Shown here: positions 1 to 10,510 of the stretch, piece by piece
Layout: the number at the start of each line of letters is the position of its first letter
Position numbering within the stretch: the stretch's first letter is position 1
Origin: Glebionis coronaria
Lineage: Eukaryota; Streptophyta; Magnoliopsida; Asterales; Asteraceae
Direction of reading: 5' to 3'
NCBI GenBank assembly: GCA_025667525.1
Contig: CM046878.1
Span: forward strand, 575,960,868-576,024,867
Length of the DNA: 64,000 nt
Translations under genes and position numbers: made by a program
The notes under the pieces: model-generated
The model's database searches: none
What the model saw: only the letters and a program-made list of their open reading frames with translations
What the model was told of the DNA's origin: nothing

Positions 1-195
1 GCCTTCATCGGGAGTTGTGGAAGTGAGATTCCTATCAGCAGGGTGTTTTACCCGTGGGCGTCCCTCTGAGTCTAAGGAATCGATTTTTGGGTCCTTAGGC
101 AAAGACTTTTGAGCTAGTGTGCCTTCATTGGATTTGGTGACCTCAGGCAAAGGTTGTGATTTACGAATGCCCTCATGGCTCTGAGTGGAAGGCAG
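1..195 (-). other. Sequence downstream of the extra ORF, no gene seen
   Basis: This short stretch should belong to the region between the extra ORF and the 3' LTR. No polypurine tract or LTR end is visible before the window edge. Open frames here are short and lack recognisable content. Confidence 0.4.
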
Positions 196-1335
196 TCACA
201 TATGAGAAGGTTGTATGTTTCCTTCTCCATCAAGAGGACCAGTAGTTTGGCTCGTCGACCCTGACTGTGATGTATCAGGGCCTCCCGAAAGCTCTTTCCC
301 TTGGGGTAGATGAAGCTTGGTCTGAACAAGGGTGGTCTTTTTAGCCTTGGCCTTTTTGGGTCGTGCCTCGGAAACCTCAGGGCCCTGTGCCTTTGTTGGT
401 TTGGTCTTAGGCACAGTCTGAGTCTTTTTGTTCCCCTTCTTTGGTAAGAAGGGAATGGGAGACACGGATGATTCACGACTGATCACCTCAGTCATGTGAG
501 CCGTCAATGCAATGGGGTTGACTTCAGATGGGTTCTTTGAAAAATTTGTGGAACTCAGGACGGGAGTAGAAAAAACATTGAATTTTTCCTGAGTGTAAAG
601 GGAACCCAGTAATCGTTCTAAGGCGCATGATATGTATCTTGGGTAAGAAACATACTTTTGCCTAGACTCCTTCAGGAGCCTGGTTACGAGATCATTATAA
701 ACGATCTCTCCTATGTCAATCTTCAGTCCATTAATAAGACTGTAGATTAGCATCTGCTGAGTAGAATTAACTTGCTTAGTAGATGAATAGTTCCCACCGA
801 TCACCTGAATCACAAAAGTGACAAGGATCCTCCAAGTCATGGGGAAAGCAGTTTTGATCAATGGGGTTGTAGTCACAAGTAACTTAGGGACCCCGATTTC
901 TTTTAGTCTTTTTTTAACTGACTCCATGTTAGGATGTGCAACATACTTTACATTGTTATAATCAAGTCCACTAGTTTGACAAAATGTTTTAAAGTCTAAC
1001 ATCAATGGTGTCTTCCCATTCTTTACAGTGAACATGATGACATAGTTCTTATGTGACTTGATCTCAGACCCCTGAGATCCTTCAGGCCCTTGGGTAGTGG
1101 GGGTTACATCCACAGCCGTATACCAGAACTCCCTGAGATATTCATTGTAGAAGACTGAGGGGGTTTTAGTAAAAGCATCAGCCCAATCACAGTTTTTCAA
1201 GAATTTACAAATTGGTTTGTAGGCTGATACACTACTAGGGTAATTGAAATTTCCCTCATAGTTGTTTCCTGCAAAATGGACACCCTCATTGGTGAGATTC
1301 TCAGCCTGAGGGGCATATTTGATAGCTTTGGACAT
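196..1335 (-). CDS. Extra ORF of the copia element, unknown function
   Basis: The protein has about 379 residues from the chosen Met (context MSKAIKYAPQ); the frame is open 35 codons further up to 1440, but that extension looks unrelated. The N-terminal two thirds is a compact domain (landmarks NNYEGNFNYP, SAYKPICKFL, FTKTPSVFYNEYLREFWYTA, VIGGNYSSTKQ, YPRYISCALE). The C-terminal third is low-complexity, Lys/Pro/Thr-rich and likely basic and disordered. I see no signal peptide or transmembrane segment, so it is not an obvious envelope protein. It lies after RNase H on the same strand. It is uninterrupted while gag-pol carries many stops. I recall similar predicted proteins beside copia pol in composite genomes but cannot name a function. 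Confidence 0.7.
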   Translation of the reverse strand: MSKAIKYAPQAENLTNEGVHFAGNNYEGNFNYPSSVSAYKPICKFLKNCDWADAFTKTPSVFYNEYLREFWYTAVDVTPTTQGPEGSQGSEIKSHKNYVIMFTVKNGKTPLMLDFKTFCQTSGLDYNNVKYVAHPNMESVKKRLKEIGVPKLLVTTTPLIKTAFPMTWRILVTFVIQVIGGNYSSTKQVNSTQQMLIYSLINGLKIDIGEIVYNDLVTRLLKESRQKYVSYPRYISCALERLLGSLYTQEKFNVFSTPVLSSTNFSKNPSEVNPIALTAHMTEVISRESSVSPIPFLPKKGNKKTQTVPKTKPTKAQGPEVSEARPKKAKAKKTTLVQTKLHLPQGKELSGGPDTSQSGSTSQTTGPLDGEGNIQPSHM

Positions 1336-1672
1336 TGCCATTAAAGTTAATTTTTTTAAAGATTTGAAGAAAGGACAATGGCACTTTGTGGAATTCAAAT
1401 CAAGACTTGTTTCTTGTTGTAATACAACAAGGTTCACCAAGTGAACTAATGCAAAGTTTTGCCTTATAAAAGAGGATCAAGAGTTATAAACAATAGGTAA
1501 CTTTGATTGTTTATGCTATATAACAATAAAACAAGTGATCAATGTGATTGCCTTTTTGCAAAGAACTTTTTCTGGAAACAACGTTTGAACACACACAATT
1601 TTTCTTTGAGAGAAAATTTTGGCAGAGTAAGATTGCAAGTTCTTTGTGTGTGTGTTTGTTTTGATTGAGGGG

Positions 1673-1680
1673 TATATATA
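1673..1680 (-). promoter_or_regulatory. Possible internal promoter ahead of the extra ORF
   Basis: The 1441-2133 stretch between RNase H and the extra ORF has no coding signal. It contains a clean TATATATA followed on the minus strand by GCC-rich-to-T-rich sequence. The motif is about 340 bp upstream of the likely ATG at 1335. An internal promoter would allow the extra ORF to be expressed without readthrough from the LTR. TATA-like strings are common in AT-rich DNA, so this is weak evidence alone. Confidence 0.3.
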
Positions 1681-2133
1681 GGCTCGGATGTGAAAAAGAG
1701 TTTTATTTGTTATAATTTCTTTTCACATTCGCATTAAATGAAATTGTACAAGTGGTCCCCCTATTTTCTTGGCAAATGTTCCGTTACTGCAGAGATAACG
1801 CTTTTTGCAGAGATGACGTCGGGTCACGTGCATTTGAAAGGACGTTTTTACAACGGATTTTGCTGGGAAAAGGGTAATTATTTAACGCTTAGTGGGATAC
1901 TTGACATTGGGTGACCCCTTGACTGGTTTATGACAATTTATTGAAGGAATATATGTTCCTTATTTAATATTATGACTCACCAACCTAGGAAATTAAGTAA
2001 CTAAATCCTTAGAGCATTTAGTTACATCATTTAATGTACCCCAGTGTCAAGGGGAAGACAATAAGAGATATTTACTCAGAGAGAGGATTAAGAATATACA
2101 TTATGTTGAATCCAATGTCATCAGGGAGCCTGA

Positions 2134-2475
2134 TTAATCAATATTCAGCATACCAAGTTCAACTTTCAGTCTAGTGAATGTTGGTTCATCAAAAGGTTTG
2201 GTAAATATATCAGCCAACTGATATTCAGTAGGGATGAAATGTAATTTAATATCTCTTTTTAAGATGTGGTCCATGAGGAAATGATATCTTATGTCTATGT
2301 GTTTAGTCCTTGAGTGTAGGACTGGATTATTTGAAATGGCAATTGCACTAGTGTTGTCACAAAAGATAGGGACTACTTTGTATTCCACATTATAGTCCCT
2401 GAGTTGACTTTTCATCCAAAGGATGTTTGCACAACAACCAGCAGCTGCCACGTACTCAGCCTCAGCAGAGGACAT
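2134..2475 (-). pseudogene. RNase H domain, first copia element
   Basis: The 113 residues start with MSSAEAEYVAAAGCCANILW and include the CDNTSAI and RTKHIDIRYHF motifs and the terminal ADIFTKP, all hallmarks of copia RNase H. The domain removes the RNA strand during cDNA synthesis. A TAG just upstream, near 2504, separates it from the preceding RNase H N-terminus, which is still recognisable between 2667 and 2476. It marks the end of pol. Confidence 0.9.
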
Positions 2476-2667
2476 TGCGACTGATTGTTGTTTCTTTGCA
2501 CTCTAACATACTAGCTTGCCACCTAGGAATTGACATGCACCTGAGGTACTTTTTCTATCCATAATGCAGCCATCATAGTCTGAGTCTGAGTATCCTTTAA
2601 GATCGAAGCCTGAGCAAAGAGGATACCATAGACCTAGTGAAGGAGTACCCTTCAGGTACCTGAAGAT

Positions 2668-3609
2668 TCATTTAACAGCAGTAAGATGTGATTCTTTGGG
2701 ATCGGCCTGATATCTTGCACATAGAATTGTTGAGAACTGAATATCAGACATGGTTGCAGTTAGGTACATTAATGATCCAATCATTCCCCTAAATAAAGTT
2801 TGATTAATTGATTTACCAGTGAGATCAGGACCTAATTTTTTGGGGGGAACCATGGGAGTCTTTACAGAAGCACACTCAGAGATATCATATTTCTTAAGTA
2901 TTTCTCTGGTGTATTTTTCTTGACAGACTGTGATCCCTTTGTCCCCCTGTTTGATTTGTAGTCCAAGAAAATATGTTAATTCACCCATCATACTCATTTC
3001 AAATTTCTTTGTCATAAGTTTTTCAAACTTTCTACAAATGTTATAGTTAGTAGATCCGAATATGATGTCATCAACATATATCTGAACTAGTAGGACATCC
3101 TCCTTGGTTCTGAAGATAAACAAGGTATTGTCTATCTTCCCTTTGACAAATTTGTTTATTATCAAGAAGGTAAAGAGAGTTTCATACCATGCCCTTGGTG
3201 CTTGTTTCATTCCATAAAGGGCTTTGTCAAGTTTACAAACATGGTTTGGGAACTCAGAACTCTCAAAACCAGGAGGCTGAGCAACATAAACTTCTTCAGT
3301 GATCTTTCCATTTAGGAAGGCACTTTTTACATCCATTTGAAAAACTTTGAAGTTCATGTAAGTAGCATAGGCGAGGAAGATCCTGATGGCTTCCATTCTT
3401 GCTACAGGGGCGAAGGTTTTCTCATAGTCGATCCCTTCAAGTTGACCACACCCCTGAACAACAAGCATAGCTTTGTTTTTAATGACAATTCCATCTTCAT
3501 CAGTCTTGTTTTTAAATACCCATTTAGTACCAAGAGCTGATTTCCCTTCAGGGAGAGGAACAAGTTTCCACACTTTGTTCCTAATGAATTGATTGAGCTC
3601 TTCTTGCAT
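2668..3609 (-). pseudogene. Reverse transcriptase, first copia element
   Basis: A 313-residue open segment covers most of the RVT_2 domain. Visible landmarks are QMDVKSAFLNG (first catalytic Asp, about residue 93), LYGMKQAPRAWY, and the catalytic IYVDDIIFGS (YVDD at residues 178-181), all intact. It copies the RNA genome into cDNA. The frame closes at a stop where the connection to RNase H begins, so the full polyprotein cannot be made. This is the best preserved enzyme domain of the element. Confidence 0.92.
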
Positions 3610-3939
3610 GGCCTCAACCTACCATGGATGTGTCAGGGCCTCTAAAACCTTTTTGGGTTCAATTTCAGAGAGAAAGTCTGCAAACAGACATTCATGGGCT
3701 GAGGCAGCAGAGAGTTTAGCAGCCTGACTACGTGTGAGCATCCCCTCAGACACGTCACCAATTATATTTACAAGCTCTATGTGTTGTTTTCTTGACCATC
3801 TGTCCCGAGGACTTAGATTAGAACTTGTTGATGGTTGATGATTATCAGGGTCTGGCGATTCATTACATGGTACTAGGATATCACTTCTTTCTAAAGGATT
3901 TTCAGTAACAGGAGGATCGATGTTTTCATCACTTGTCCT

Positions 3940-4359
3940 TTAAGTGTTCCCATAGATGAGTGAATCATTTGATTCTTCAGCCTGAGAAGTGATAACTTCA
4001 GGGACATGTTGAGGTGTGATTAAATTATCGATTGACCTATTGTGAGGTGATATATGAAAGGATATATCAGCATCAGTTTGATACTGCTTTGAGGGACAAT
4101 GTTCATACTCATCAGGAGGATATCTTGATGAGTCATTGATCCCCATCTCTCCCATTGATTGATTTGTGAATTTAATGGCATCCATACTTTCATCAAAGGT
4201 GACATGAAATGACTCCTCAACTTGTTGTCTCCTTGTATTAAAAACCCTGAAGGCTTTGGAGACAAAAGAGTATCCAAGAAAGTATCCATCATCAGCTTTG
4301 GCGTCAAATTTACCAAGATGGTCCTTTTGGTTGTGAATGAACATAGGACATCCAAACAC
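3940..4359 (-). pseudogene. Integrase C-terminal region and linker to RT, first copia element
   Basis: This 139-residue stretch overlaps the end of the integrase-core ORF in another frame, showing a frameshift near 4360. It contains the copia motif for the region after the core (FGCPMFIH ... KADDGYFLGYS ... RVFNTRRQQVEESFHVTFDE), then an acidic, poorly conserved linker that normally joins integrase to RT. Sequence from 3939 to 3610 continues the linker with stops. Confidence 0.75.
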
Positions 4360-5009
4360 ATGAAAGTAGCTGATATTTGGAATCCTTTCCCTGAATATTT
4401 CAAAGGAGTCTTATCATGTCGTTTTACTATAATACATCTGTTCTGAGTATAGCAAGCTATTTTCACAGCCTCAGTCCAGAAGTGTTTTGAAAGATTGGAT
4501 CCATTGAGCATGGTTCGAGCAGCTTCAATAAGAGTTCTATTCTTCCTTTCAGCCACACCATTTTGTTCAGGTGTGTAGGGAAAAGAGAAGTTCTGAGAAA
4601 TTCCTTTCTCATCACAAAAACTCTCAAGCTCATGGTTCCTGAATTCAGTTCCATTATCAGTTAGTATTTGTTTAACTTTAGTATCATTTTGATTTTCTAC
4701 TTGCCTGATAAAAGACATTATGAATTCAGGAGCGTGACTCTTCTTTTTCAGGAAGTATACCTAAGTGTATCTAGAGTATTCATCAACAATCACAAGAGTA
4801 TATTTCTCATGATTTATTAACATTGGACTGACAGGTCCAAATAAGTCCATATGAAGAAGATGAAGACACTTCCTGATAGAAAAGTTTTGTTTTGGCTTGA
4901 AAGAAGCTCTCTTGTGTTTACCTTTTTCACAGGCTGAACAAGGTTTTTCTTTTGAATACACAAGAGATGGTAAGACAAGAACTTTGTTTTGTTTTGCAAG
5001 TTTATTCAT
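4020..5009 (-). pseudogene. Integrase (zinc-binding and DDE core), first copia element
   Basis: Two open pieces (5009-4761 and 4718-4020) are separated by a TGG-to-TAG type stop. The first holds the CX2C of the zinc-binding region and the first catalytic Asp (HMDLFGP). The second holds the second Asp (LTDNGTEF, residue 21) and the catalytic Glu (NGVAERKNR, residue 57), 35 residues apart as in a DDE integrase. The catalytic triad is therefore intact but interrupted by nonsense. Integrase inserts the cDNA into host chromatin. Confidence 0.9.
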
Positions 5010-5467
5010 ATCTTTGAAATTGAGATGTGAAAGTCTCTTATGCCAAAGCCAATTGACAGATCTAAGGCTTTAGCAAAGAAACATGCTTCTGAATGAGTTA
5101 CAAATGACATGTCTAGGACATATACATCATTTCTTCTTGGAACAGCTAACACAATTTCTTTGTTAGCATTGAAGATTGTTCCTTGCTTATCATCAAACTG
5201 AACGATGTACTTAGCGTCACACAGTTGGCTGATACTAATGAGATTGTACTTCAGACCATTTGCAAACGACGCTTTTGAGAAAACTATTCCACCACATTTA
5301 ATTGAACCATATCCCTCAGTAACACAAGATGAGTTATCACCGAATACTACCTTAGGACCTGGTTGCTTCACGTATTTGTGCAGATAAATTTTGACCCCTG
5401 TCATACTTCTTGAACACCCATTGTCTAAGTACCAGACAGGCTCCTTGAAGTGTTTCTGCACAAACAA
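5006..5467 (-). pseudogene. Aspartic protease and start of GAG-pre-integrase, first copia element
   Basis: The segment opens with VWYLDNGCSRSMTG, the retropepsin active site of copia elements; the usual D-S/T-G is D-N-G at residues 15-17, a substitution likely to reduce cleavage. The rest matches the protease body and the beginning of the GAG-pre-integrase region. Copia protease is a roughly 100-residue domain that works as a homodimer to mature the polyprotein. The ORF ends in a frameshift before the pre-integrase cysteines. Confidence 0.8.
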
Positions 5468-5869
5468 CGAGGTGGATTAGATTCTCTTTGAGCCCACTTT
5501 TTAGTAGGTTATTTGGCTCGAAAAGCCTGACGTCTTTCACCTCGTTTGAAGTACTCAAACTCAGCATGATTTGAGGTAGAATGAACATTGCTTCCACATG
5601 TTTTGCAGCTTAGTCTGACTGAGGATTCAGTACTTTGAGATGACTCAACTAGCATCCCTCTTCTGACCATGATTATCCTATTGTGTCCTAAGGTAGTATG
5701 ATCATTGCTTCCATAAATCTCACACTCAGGGTAGTATACGCAATCATCAGGCCTATGATCAGGGATGCCACAATGTGTACATGGTGGGTAAGGCTTAGCC
5801 TTGGATTTTCTGATTTGTTGTGAGGTGGGACCATAGTTGTAAGGCTGAGCATTGTATCTTTTGGAATTT

Positions 5870-6328
5870 CTAATAGAAGGCAGAAGTCATGTGCATCTCG
5901 TGATCTTCACTTTTACATTTCATGTAATAGAGAACTCTAAAGCAGTTGTCAGTGGTGTGATTTGTATAGTGACATAACTCACAAGAGGGTTTCTTTGTTT
6001 TAACTTTCTTAGAAGACTCAGGTTCAGTTTTGTTACTTGTTGATGATTCAGGCTGTGAGGACACAAATGTTTCACCCTGGGTTTTAGTGGCTGAGTTCAG
6101 CTTCTCTTCCATGAAAAGTTGGAACAATCTACTTAACTCCTCTTGATTTACAATAGGATTAGAGTTGACTGAGTGTACAGGAGTCCCTGAGGGAGATATA
6201 GGTTTGGTTGTTTTCTTAGTGACAGTTCCTGACTCAGTGTGATTTGGTATCACTTTCGAGTCAGGCTTTGTTTGTTTAGTACAGCCTAACCCAACTCTTC
6301 CTCTAGGTGAATGTTCTTGATAAGACAA
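5870..6328 (-). pseudogene. Gag-pol linker segment with a CCHC zinc knuckle
   Basis: A 152-residue open stretch, Ser/Thr/Lys-rich, carries an intact CX2CX4HX4C motif (CELCHYTNHTTDNC) near residues 116-129. It lies between Gag and protease in the same order as the parent polyprotein. A second zinc knuckle separate from the one in Gag suits the long Gag-pol linker of this copia group. It is bounded by stops on both sides and is a fragment of the polyprotein, not a separate gene. Sequence between 5869 and 5468 is decayed polyprotein. Confidence 0.6.
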
Positions 6329-7105
6329 TGGAATTAGTTCAAAACATGGACTTGCCCTTGAAGATTTTTCAAAGGAGGTAGAGGAGTCTGAATGTCTTCA
6401 GCAACACTAGATAACACTAGATGTTTCAGTGTTACTGAATTTATTAGTCTCTTCATTAAGACCAAGTTTTTCATTAATAGCCTGAGATTCAGGAATTAAT
6501 ATTTTTCCAGTATCAGAGTTAGGCAAAACACTCTCAGGATTTGATCTCTCAACCCAGTCTTTTGACTTAGGAATCATTTCATGATCAAACCCAACTGAGG
6601 CAGGGAGAAATGCTTTTCACTCATTTCCTTAGTAGGTGCCTTTTTAGTGAGTTGTCGTGCCCCAAGAATTTTATTCTTTTGGGTAGGTATTTGACTGTTT
6701 ATACACTGAGAAGCTAAGGTAGAGCTATTTGTCCATTTCTCATTGATGCTTTTTTCTTCCTTAAGTTGTTCTTGAAGAGCATGATTGATGTGTTCTGAAG
6801 TTAACAGCTTACTGCTTCAAGTTTGGCTTGTTTGAAAATCAATAAATCTTCTCTACATTTGTTTAATTTAAAAACAAGTTTATTATATTTTGAAAGAAGA
6901 TTCAATCTCTGCTCCTCAACAAACGATAGGTCAATGTTTATATACTTAAGGAATCTTTGCCAATCAGATAATCTATACAGAGAAGCATGTTTACCTTTCT
7001 CATAGTGATGTCAACCCATTCTCCATTTCGAGCATGATTCTTTCCAACTGATAGTTCATCATAAGCTAGAGCCATTAACACTTGATATCTGACTTCCTCC
7101 TCTTC

Positions 7106-8254
7106 TCAGGACAAGTCTTCATCATCCCAATCAAAATTTTCAGCTACTATCCCTTTGGCCTTGTTCTGAGCAGGCTTTTGAGTCTGAGCAACAGTAGGTT
7201 CAGCTTCCAATTGTGCAGGTTTTGCTTTAACCTTTTTATACTCAGACCTATAGTCTTTCTCAATTTTCTTAATATTTTGAAAACTTTGGTTAATTGGAGA
7301 AGCCTGAATTAGTTTTGGTGTAAACTTGGGTTTAAAATTGTCATTGCTTGATGAATAATTTTGATTTTTATAAGAGGCCAATGGAGTTTTTGAGAGACAA
7401 TATTTTGCAAAATGCCCAGTTTTACCATATCGGTAGCAATCCACTCCCTCAGTAGATTGGTTACCAGCAAATCTAGTTCTTTTGATATAACGTTTGGTAT
7501 TTGCCAATATGGCCCTTTCATGATATTCCCTGTTTAGATCCCTTATGTATTCAGCACTAGATCTTTCATCCACCTCATCATCTGAGGTTTCTTGAAAATC
7601 TTGAACAATTGAATTTGAGTAATAAGCAGTTGTAATGGGGCCATGATCAATTTGGGTAGGTTTGGCTGAGGTGTTAGTTATTAAGGCCTTCTTGGACTCT
7701 GGATATCTTCTATTTATTAGATTATCTTCATAGATAAATCTCCCATAAATGTCTGCAAGATCCTGAGTCTGTATGTGATTAGCATTTCTCAATCCTTGAG
7801 AAAAACCAAGCCATTTTTCAGGGAGACTGTTCACAAAACCAACATTGATTTCATGCTTAGACAATTTCACCCCGTCATTCATTAGCTCATTGAGCAAGGT
7901 CTTATACCTGGTGTAAGTCTGAGGAAGTGTTTCAGATGGTTTGGCCCTGAAAGTGTTATATTCTAACTTCAGGTCCATTATCCTATTTTCCTTAGTGTCA
8001 GATGGTCCTTCGAAACTATGAACAAGATCTGTCCAAGTCTCTTTGTCCGTCTCACACTCGATGACAGCCTCCATAATATCGTCAGGAAGACAAGATATTA
8101 TGATGCTTTTGAGACGTTGGTCTTGATTAACCACTCTCCTTTCATCGTCAGACCATTGGTTTTCAGGTTTGTCATCACCAGCTGCTGTTTTTGGTTTGAA
8201 TGGACCATTCATAATACAAGTGATAGGTTCCATTCCCATCAAATAACATAACAT
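7106..8254 (-). pseudogene. gag: Gag (UBN2-type capsid domain) of the first copia element
   Basis: The ORF has 382 residues with a DUF4219/UBN2-type copia Gag domain over roughly residues 10-180, followed by a basic tail. The nucleocapsid zinc knuckle near residues 271-284 reads CYRYGKTGHFAKYC: the second cysteine of the CX2CX4HX4C motif is tyrosine, so zinc binding is probably impaired. The frame stays open about 29 codons upstream of the first Met, and that stretch still looks like Gag N-terminus, but it contains no ATG before a TGA near 8342; the original start appears lost. Downstream, from 7105 to 6329, gag-pol sequence continues in fragments broken by many stops. Confidence 0.85.
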
Positions 8255-8393
8255 TCTTTTCTTCCATTTGTTAAATCTTTCAACTTCTAACTTAGGAGAG
8301 TTAACAGAGTAACTCGCTCCCTTTTTGTTAAAAAGTTTGGATCAAGGTTTTAAAAACTTTGAGACGATGGTTAAAAAGTTTTATAATCCTACC

Positions 8394-8405
8394 GCTCTGA
8401 TACCA
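8394..8405 (-). other. Primer binding site, initiator tRNA-Met type
   Basis: The minus strand reads TGGTATCAGAGC, complementary to the 3' end of plant initiator methionine tRNA, two bases inside the LTR. This is the usual minus-strand priming site of plant copia elements and fixes the LTR edge. Confidence 0.9.
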
Positions 8406-8407
8406 CT

Positions 8408-9287
8408 TGTTGGTCCCTTGTAATTAGTACTATACTTAAGAATACTAAGTATAGTCCTAACCCATGGTTAAGTAATGCAACAAACTTAATACAAGTAAAG
8501 TAAATAACACAAAGGTTTTTTCAACGTTTAACTCTTAGCTTTATTAAAGAATTATACCCTGTTGTATACGAAGCTACAATAGGAATTGAATAGACAATGT
8601 GTGATTTTGTGATCTCCTCACTAACAAGCTAGTCCAATCCTAACGATTACTAAGCTTGACGATTCTATCAGCAAGAGTTTAGAACTCAAGTGTTTGATCG
8701 TATTTGGAGGAGAGAAAACTTTGTTTGTGAATGACTAAAGCATTAAGTGCACAAACTTATTTTCTCTCCTTTTACAAGCATCCTATTTATAGACGGAGAA
8801 TTGGATAGAAGATAATAATTTCCCATGTGCAATTCTTGTCTTATTGGTAAAGTGTAGTATCTTGTCTTAACCTATTCTAAGTAGTAAGAGGTAAGTCCTT
8901 TACACTTGTCAGTACCCTATCTATCCCAAAAGGGCAAGTCACACTAATCGTGTGATGTACTCCATCTTGTCACAATTCAACTTATCCCGCCTTTACTTCA
9001 GTCTTGGAGAATGCTTGTTTTCTTCAGGGAGATCGTATAGGGTTCAGTGAGTCTATTGACACAACTCACTGAACCCATCACCTTCTTCTTCATCATAGAA
9101 TTCATTCATTGAGCTTCACCTCTCTGAATGATCGAGTCTTTCTTTTAGACTCAGTCTAGGAACTCAAAGGTAACTCACTGAGTGACTGTTCACTCAGTGA
9201 CTTCGTTATGTTCAAGGTTAATACTTCACATAGACTGATTGTTATTTAAATCCATCAGTAAGGTCATTATATTGAATTGACCTAACA
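8408..9287 (-). repeat. 5' LTR of the first copia element
   Basis: Plus-strand reading starts TGTTGG next to the primer site and ends CCTAACA, giving the inverted TGTTRG/CYAACA ends of an LTR, about 880 bp long. It contains a TATA box on the element strand. The outer boundary at 9287 is inferred from the TG/CA ends because the partner LTR is not in the window. Confidence 0.75.
8784..8791 (-). promoter_or_regulatory. TATA box in the LTR
   Basis: The minus strand reads TATAAATAGG about 500 bp into the LTR and about 380 bp before the primer site, the expected place for the U3/R promoter that would drive the genomic RNA. Motif seen directly; activity inferred. Confidence 0.6.
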
Positions 9288-9389
9288 CTAAGCGATACAT
9301 ATAAAACGCTTCAAGGTTTCTGTTTGTTTCATACATGAGATACCTAGACATAATTACGAGTTTGATACTTATTTCTCGTTGTGCAAGTC

Positions 9390-10510
9390 ATCTTCTTTGA
9401 TCGAATGGATGTACCATAAGGTGTTCTTTTTCACTCTGAATATGGTTCACAATAAGGTGTTTGGATTTTATTTTGAACTGAGAGGGGGTTTATTTAAATA
9501 ACTCCTAAGTTCTCAAAGTAAGCTTATCCAAAAGTTCCCAATCTTGTAGTGCCTGAGAGGGGGTTCATTTAAATAACTCCTAAATCCCACAAAGTAAGCT
9601 TATCCAAACATCCATTTAGCCTATATTTTACTTCTATTTATACTTTTAACATGGCCTTCAGTTAATATTTTGGAAGAGTGAAATCCCAGTGTATTGATCT
9701 TGTGTCAGTTACTAATTACGTAGGTGTTTGGGTTTGTAGGTATTTTGATTCAAGGCTGTAAGGGTTTGCATTTATGATTCTATTTGATTATGATCATGAA
9801 TAAGATCATTGGTACTTGGAGTGTTTGTTACAATATTAACAGTGATGTAGTTGAATAAGATAATTTTATTCGAATTTGCCTTGAAAGTATGAGATTTCTT
9901 TTCCAATGGAAGAGGTTTAAATCGGTTAATAAGATTAAATGATGGATTTATAGTGCCCCACATCACTGCCTTATTGAAACAACTTCGAATGAAAGCATGA
10001 ATTCTCTTTCAAATTGTTCAATGTCCACAAACAACGTTATGTTTAGAATCTTGCATTAAGTTAGAATCTCATATTCTCGTTTGAGTAGGTGTGAGAAATA
10101 TATATCAATCACATTGCTTAGACTTCACATATACTGTAATCTCTTTATATTCCTCTTATTATTCTCAACTCAAATTTTATTCCTCCAATAGATTTTGAAT
10201 CTTTCTTTACAAATAAATACACAAATTGTAACAAAAAGCAGTAACACAACACATGTATTAGTTTTTTAGTTTAGATTGTTACATGTTTATGCTTCTTTAA
10301 TTAGCTTTAGCATAGCAGGCTAACCATGGGTTTCTTGGTTCAAAATACCCTTTTTATTTAAAGTTTTAAAGAGCACTTTAACGTCGACATGGAATCCATA
10401 CCAAACCTACAATATTGCATGCATATAGTCATAGACACTGAGTGAAATTTAGTAATAACTCAATTTTTGTAATTACTAAAGTCACACATGTCTCACTGTT
10501 TGGGGTCGAT
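9390..10510. repeat. Tandem duplication, copy 1 (1,121 bp)
   Basis: The unit starts at ATCTTCTTTGATCGAATGG and ends GTTTGGGGTCGAT. It is followed directly by a second copy at a constant offset of 1,121 bp. By eye I found only one difference: G at 10079 is A at 11200. The unit is AT-rich and has no convincing ORF; a 64-codon minus-strand frame occurs in both copies only because they are identical. Inside is a diverged 75-bp direct repeat (AGAGGGGGTT at 9481 and 9556). Origin of the unit not recognised. Confidence 0.95.

Larger units (their letters stand above)
1..9287 (-). mobile_element. Ty1/copia LTR retrotransposon with extra downstream ORF, 3' end outside window
   Basis: Read on the minus strand the order is LTR, initiator-Met primer site, gag, zinc knuckle segment, protease, integrase, reverse transcriptase, RNase H, then a further ORF. 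Integrase before RT places it in Ty1/copia. An extra ORF between RNase H and the 3' LTR is a known feature of some Sirevirus-group copia elements, so that lineage is likely but not proven. Gag-pol is split by many stops and frameshifts while the extra ORF is open. The 3' LTR must lie left of base 1, so target-site duplication and LTR divergence cannot be judged here. Confidence 0.9.

Noticed and set aside
196..1440. Envelope-like protein call for the extra ORF
   Set aside because: No signal peptide, transmembrane segment or coiled coil is evident, so only an unknown-function extra ORF is claimed.
9772..9966. 64-codon minus-strand frame conserved in both 1,121-bp copies (also 10893-11087)
   Set aside because: Identity only reflects the recent duplication; codon use and composition give no protein signal.
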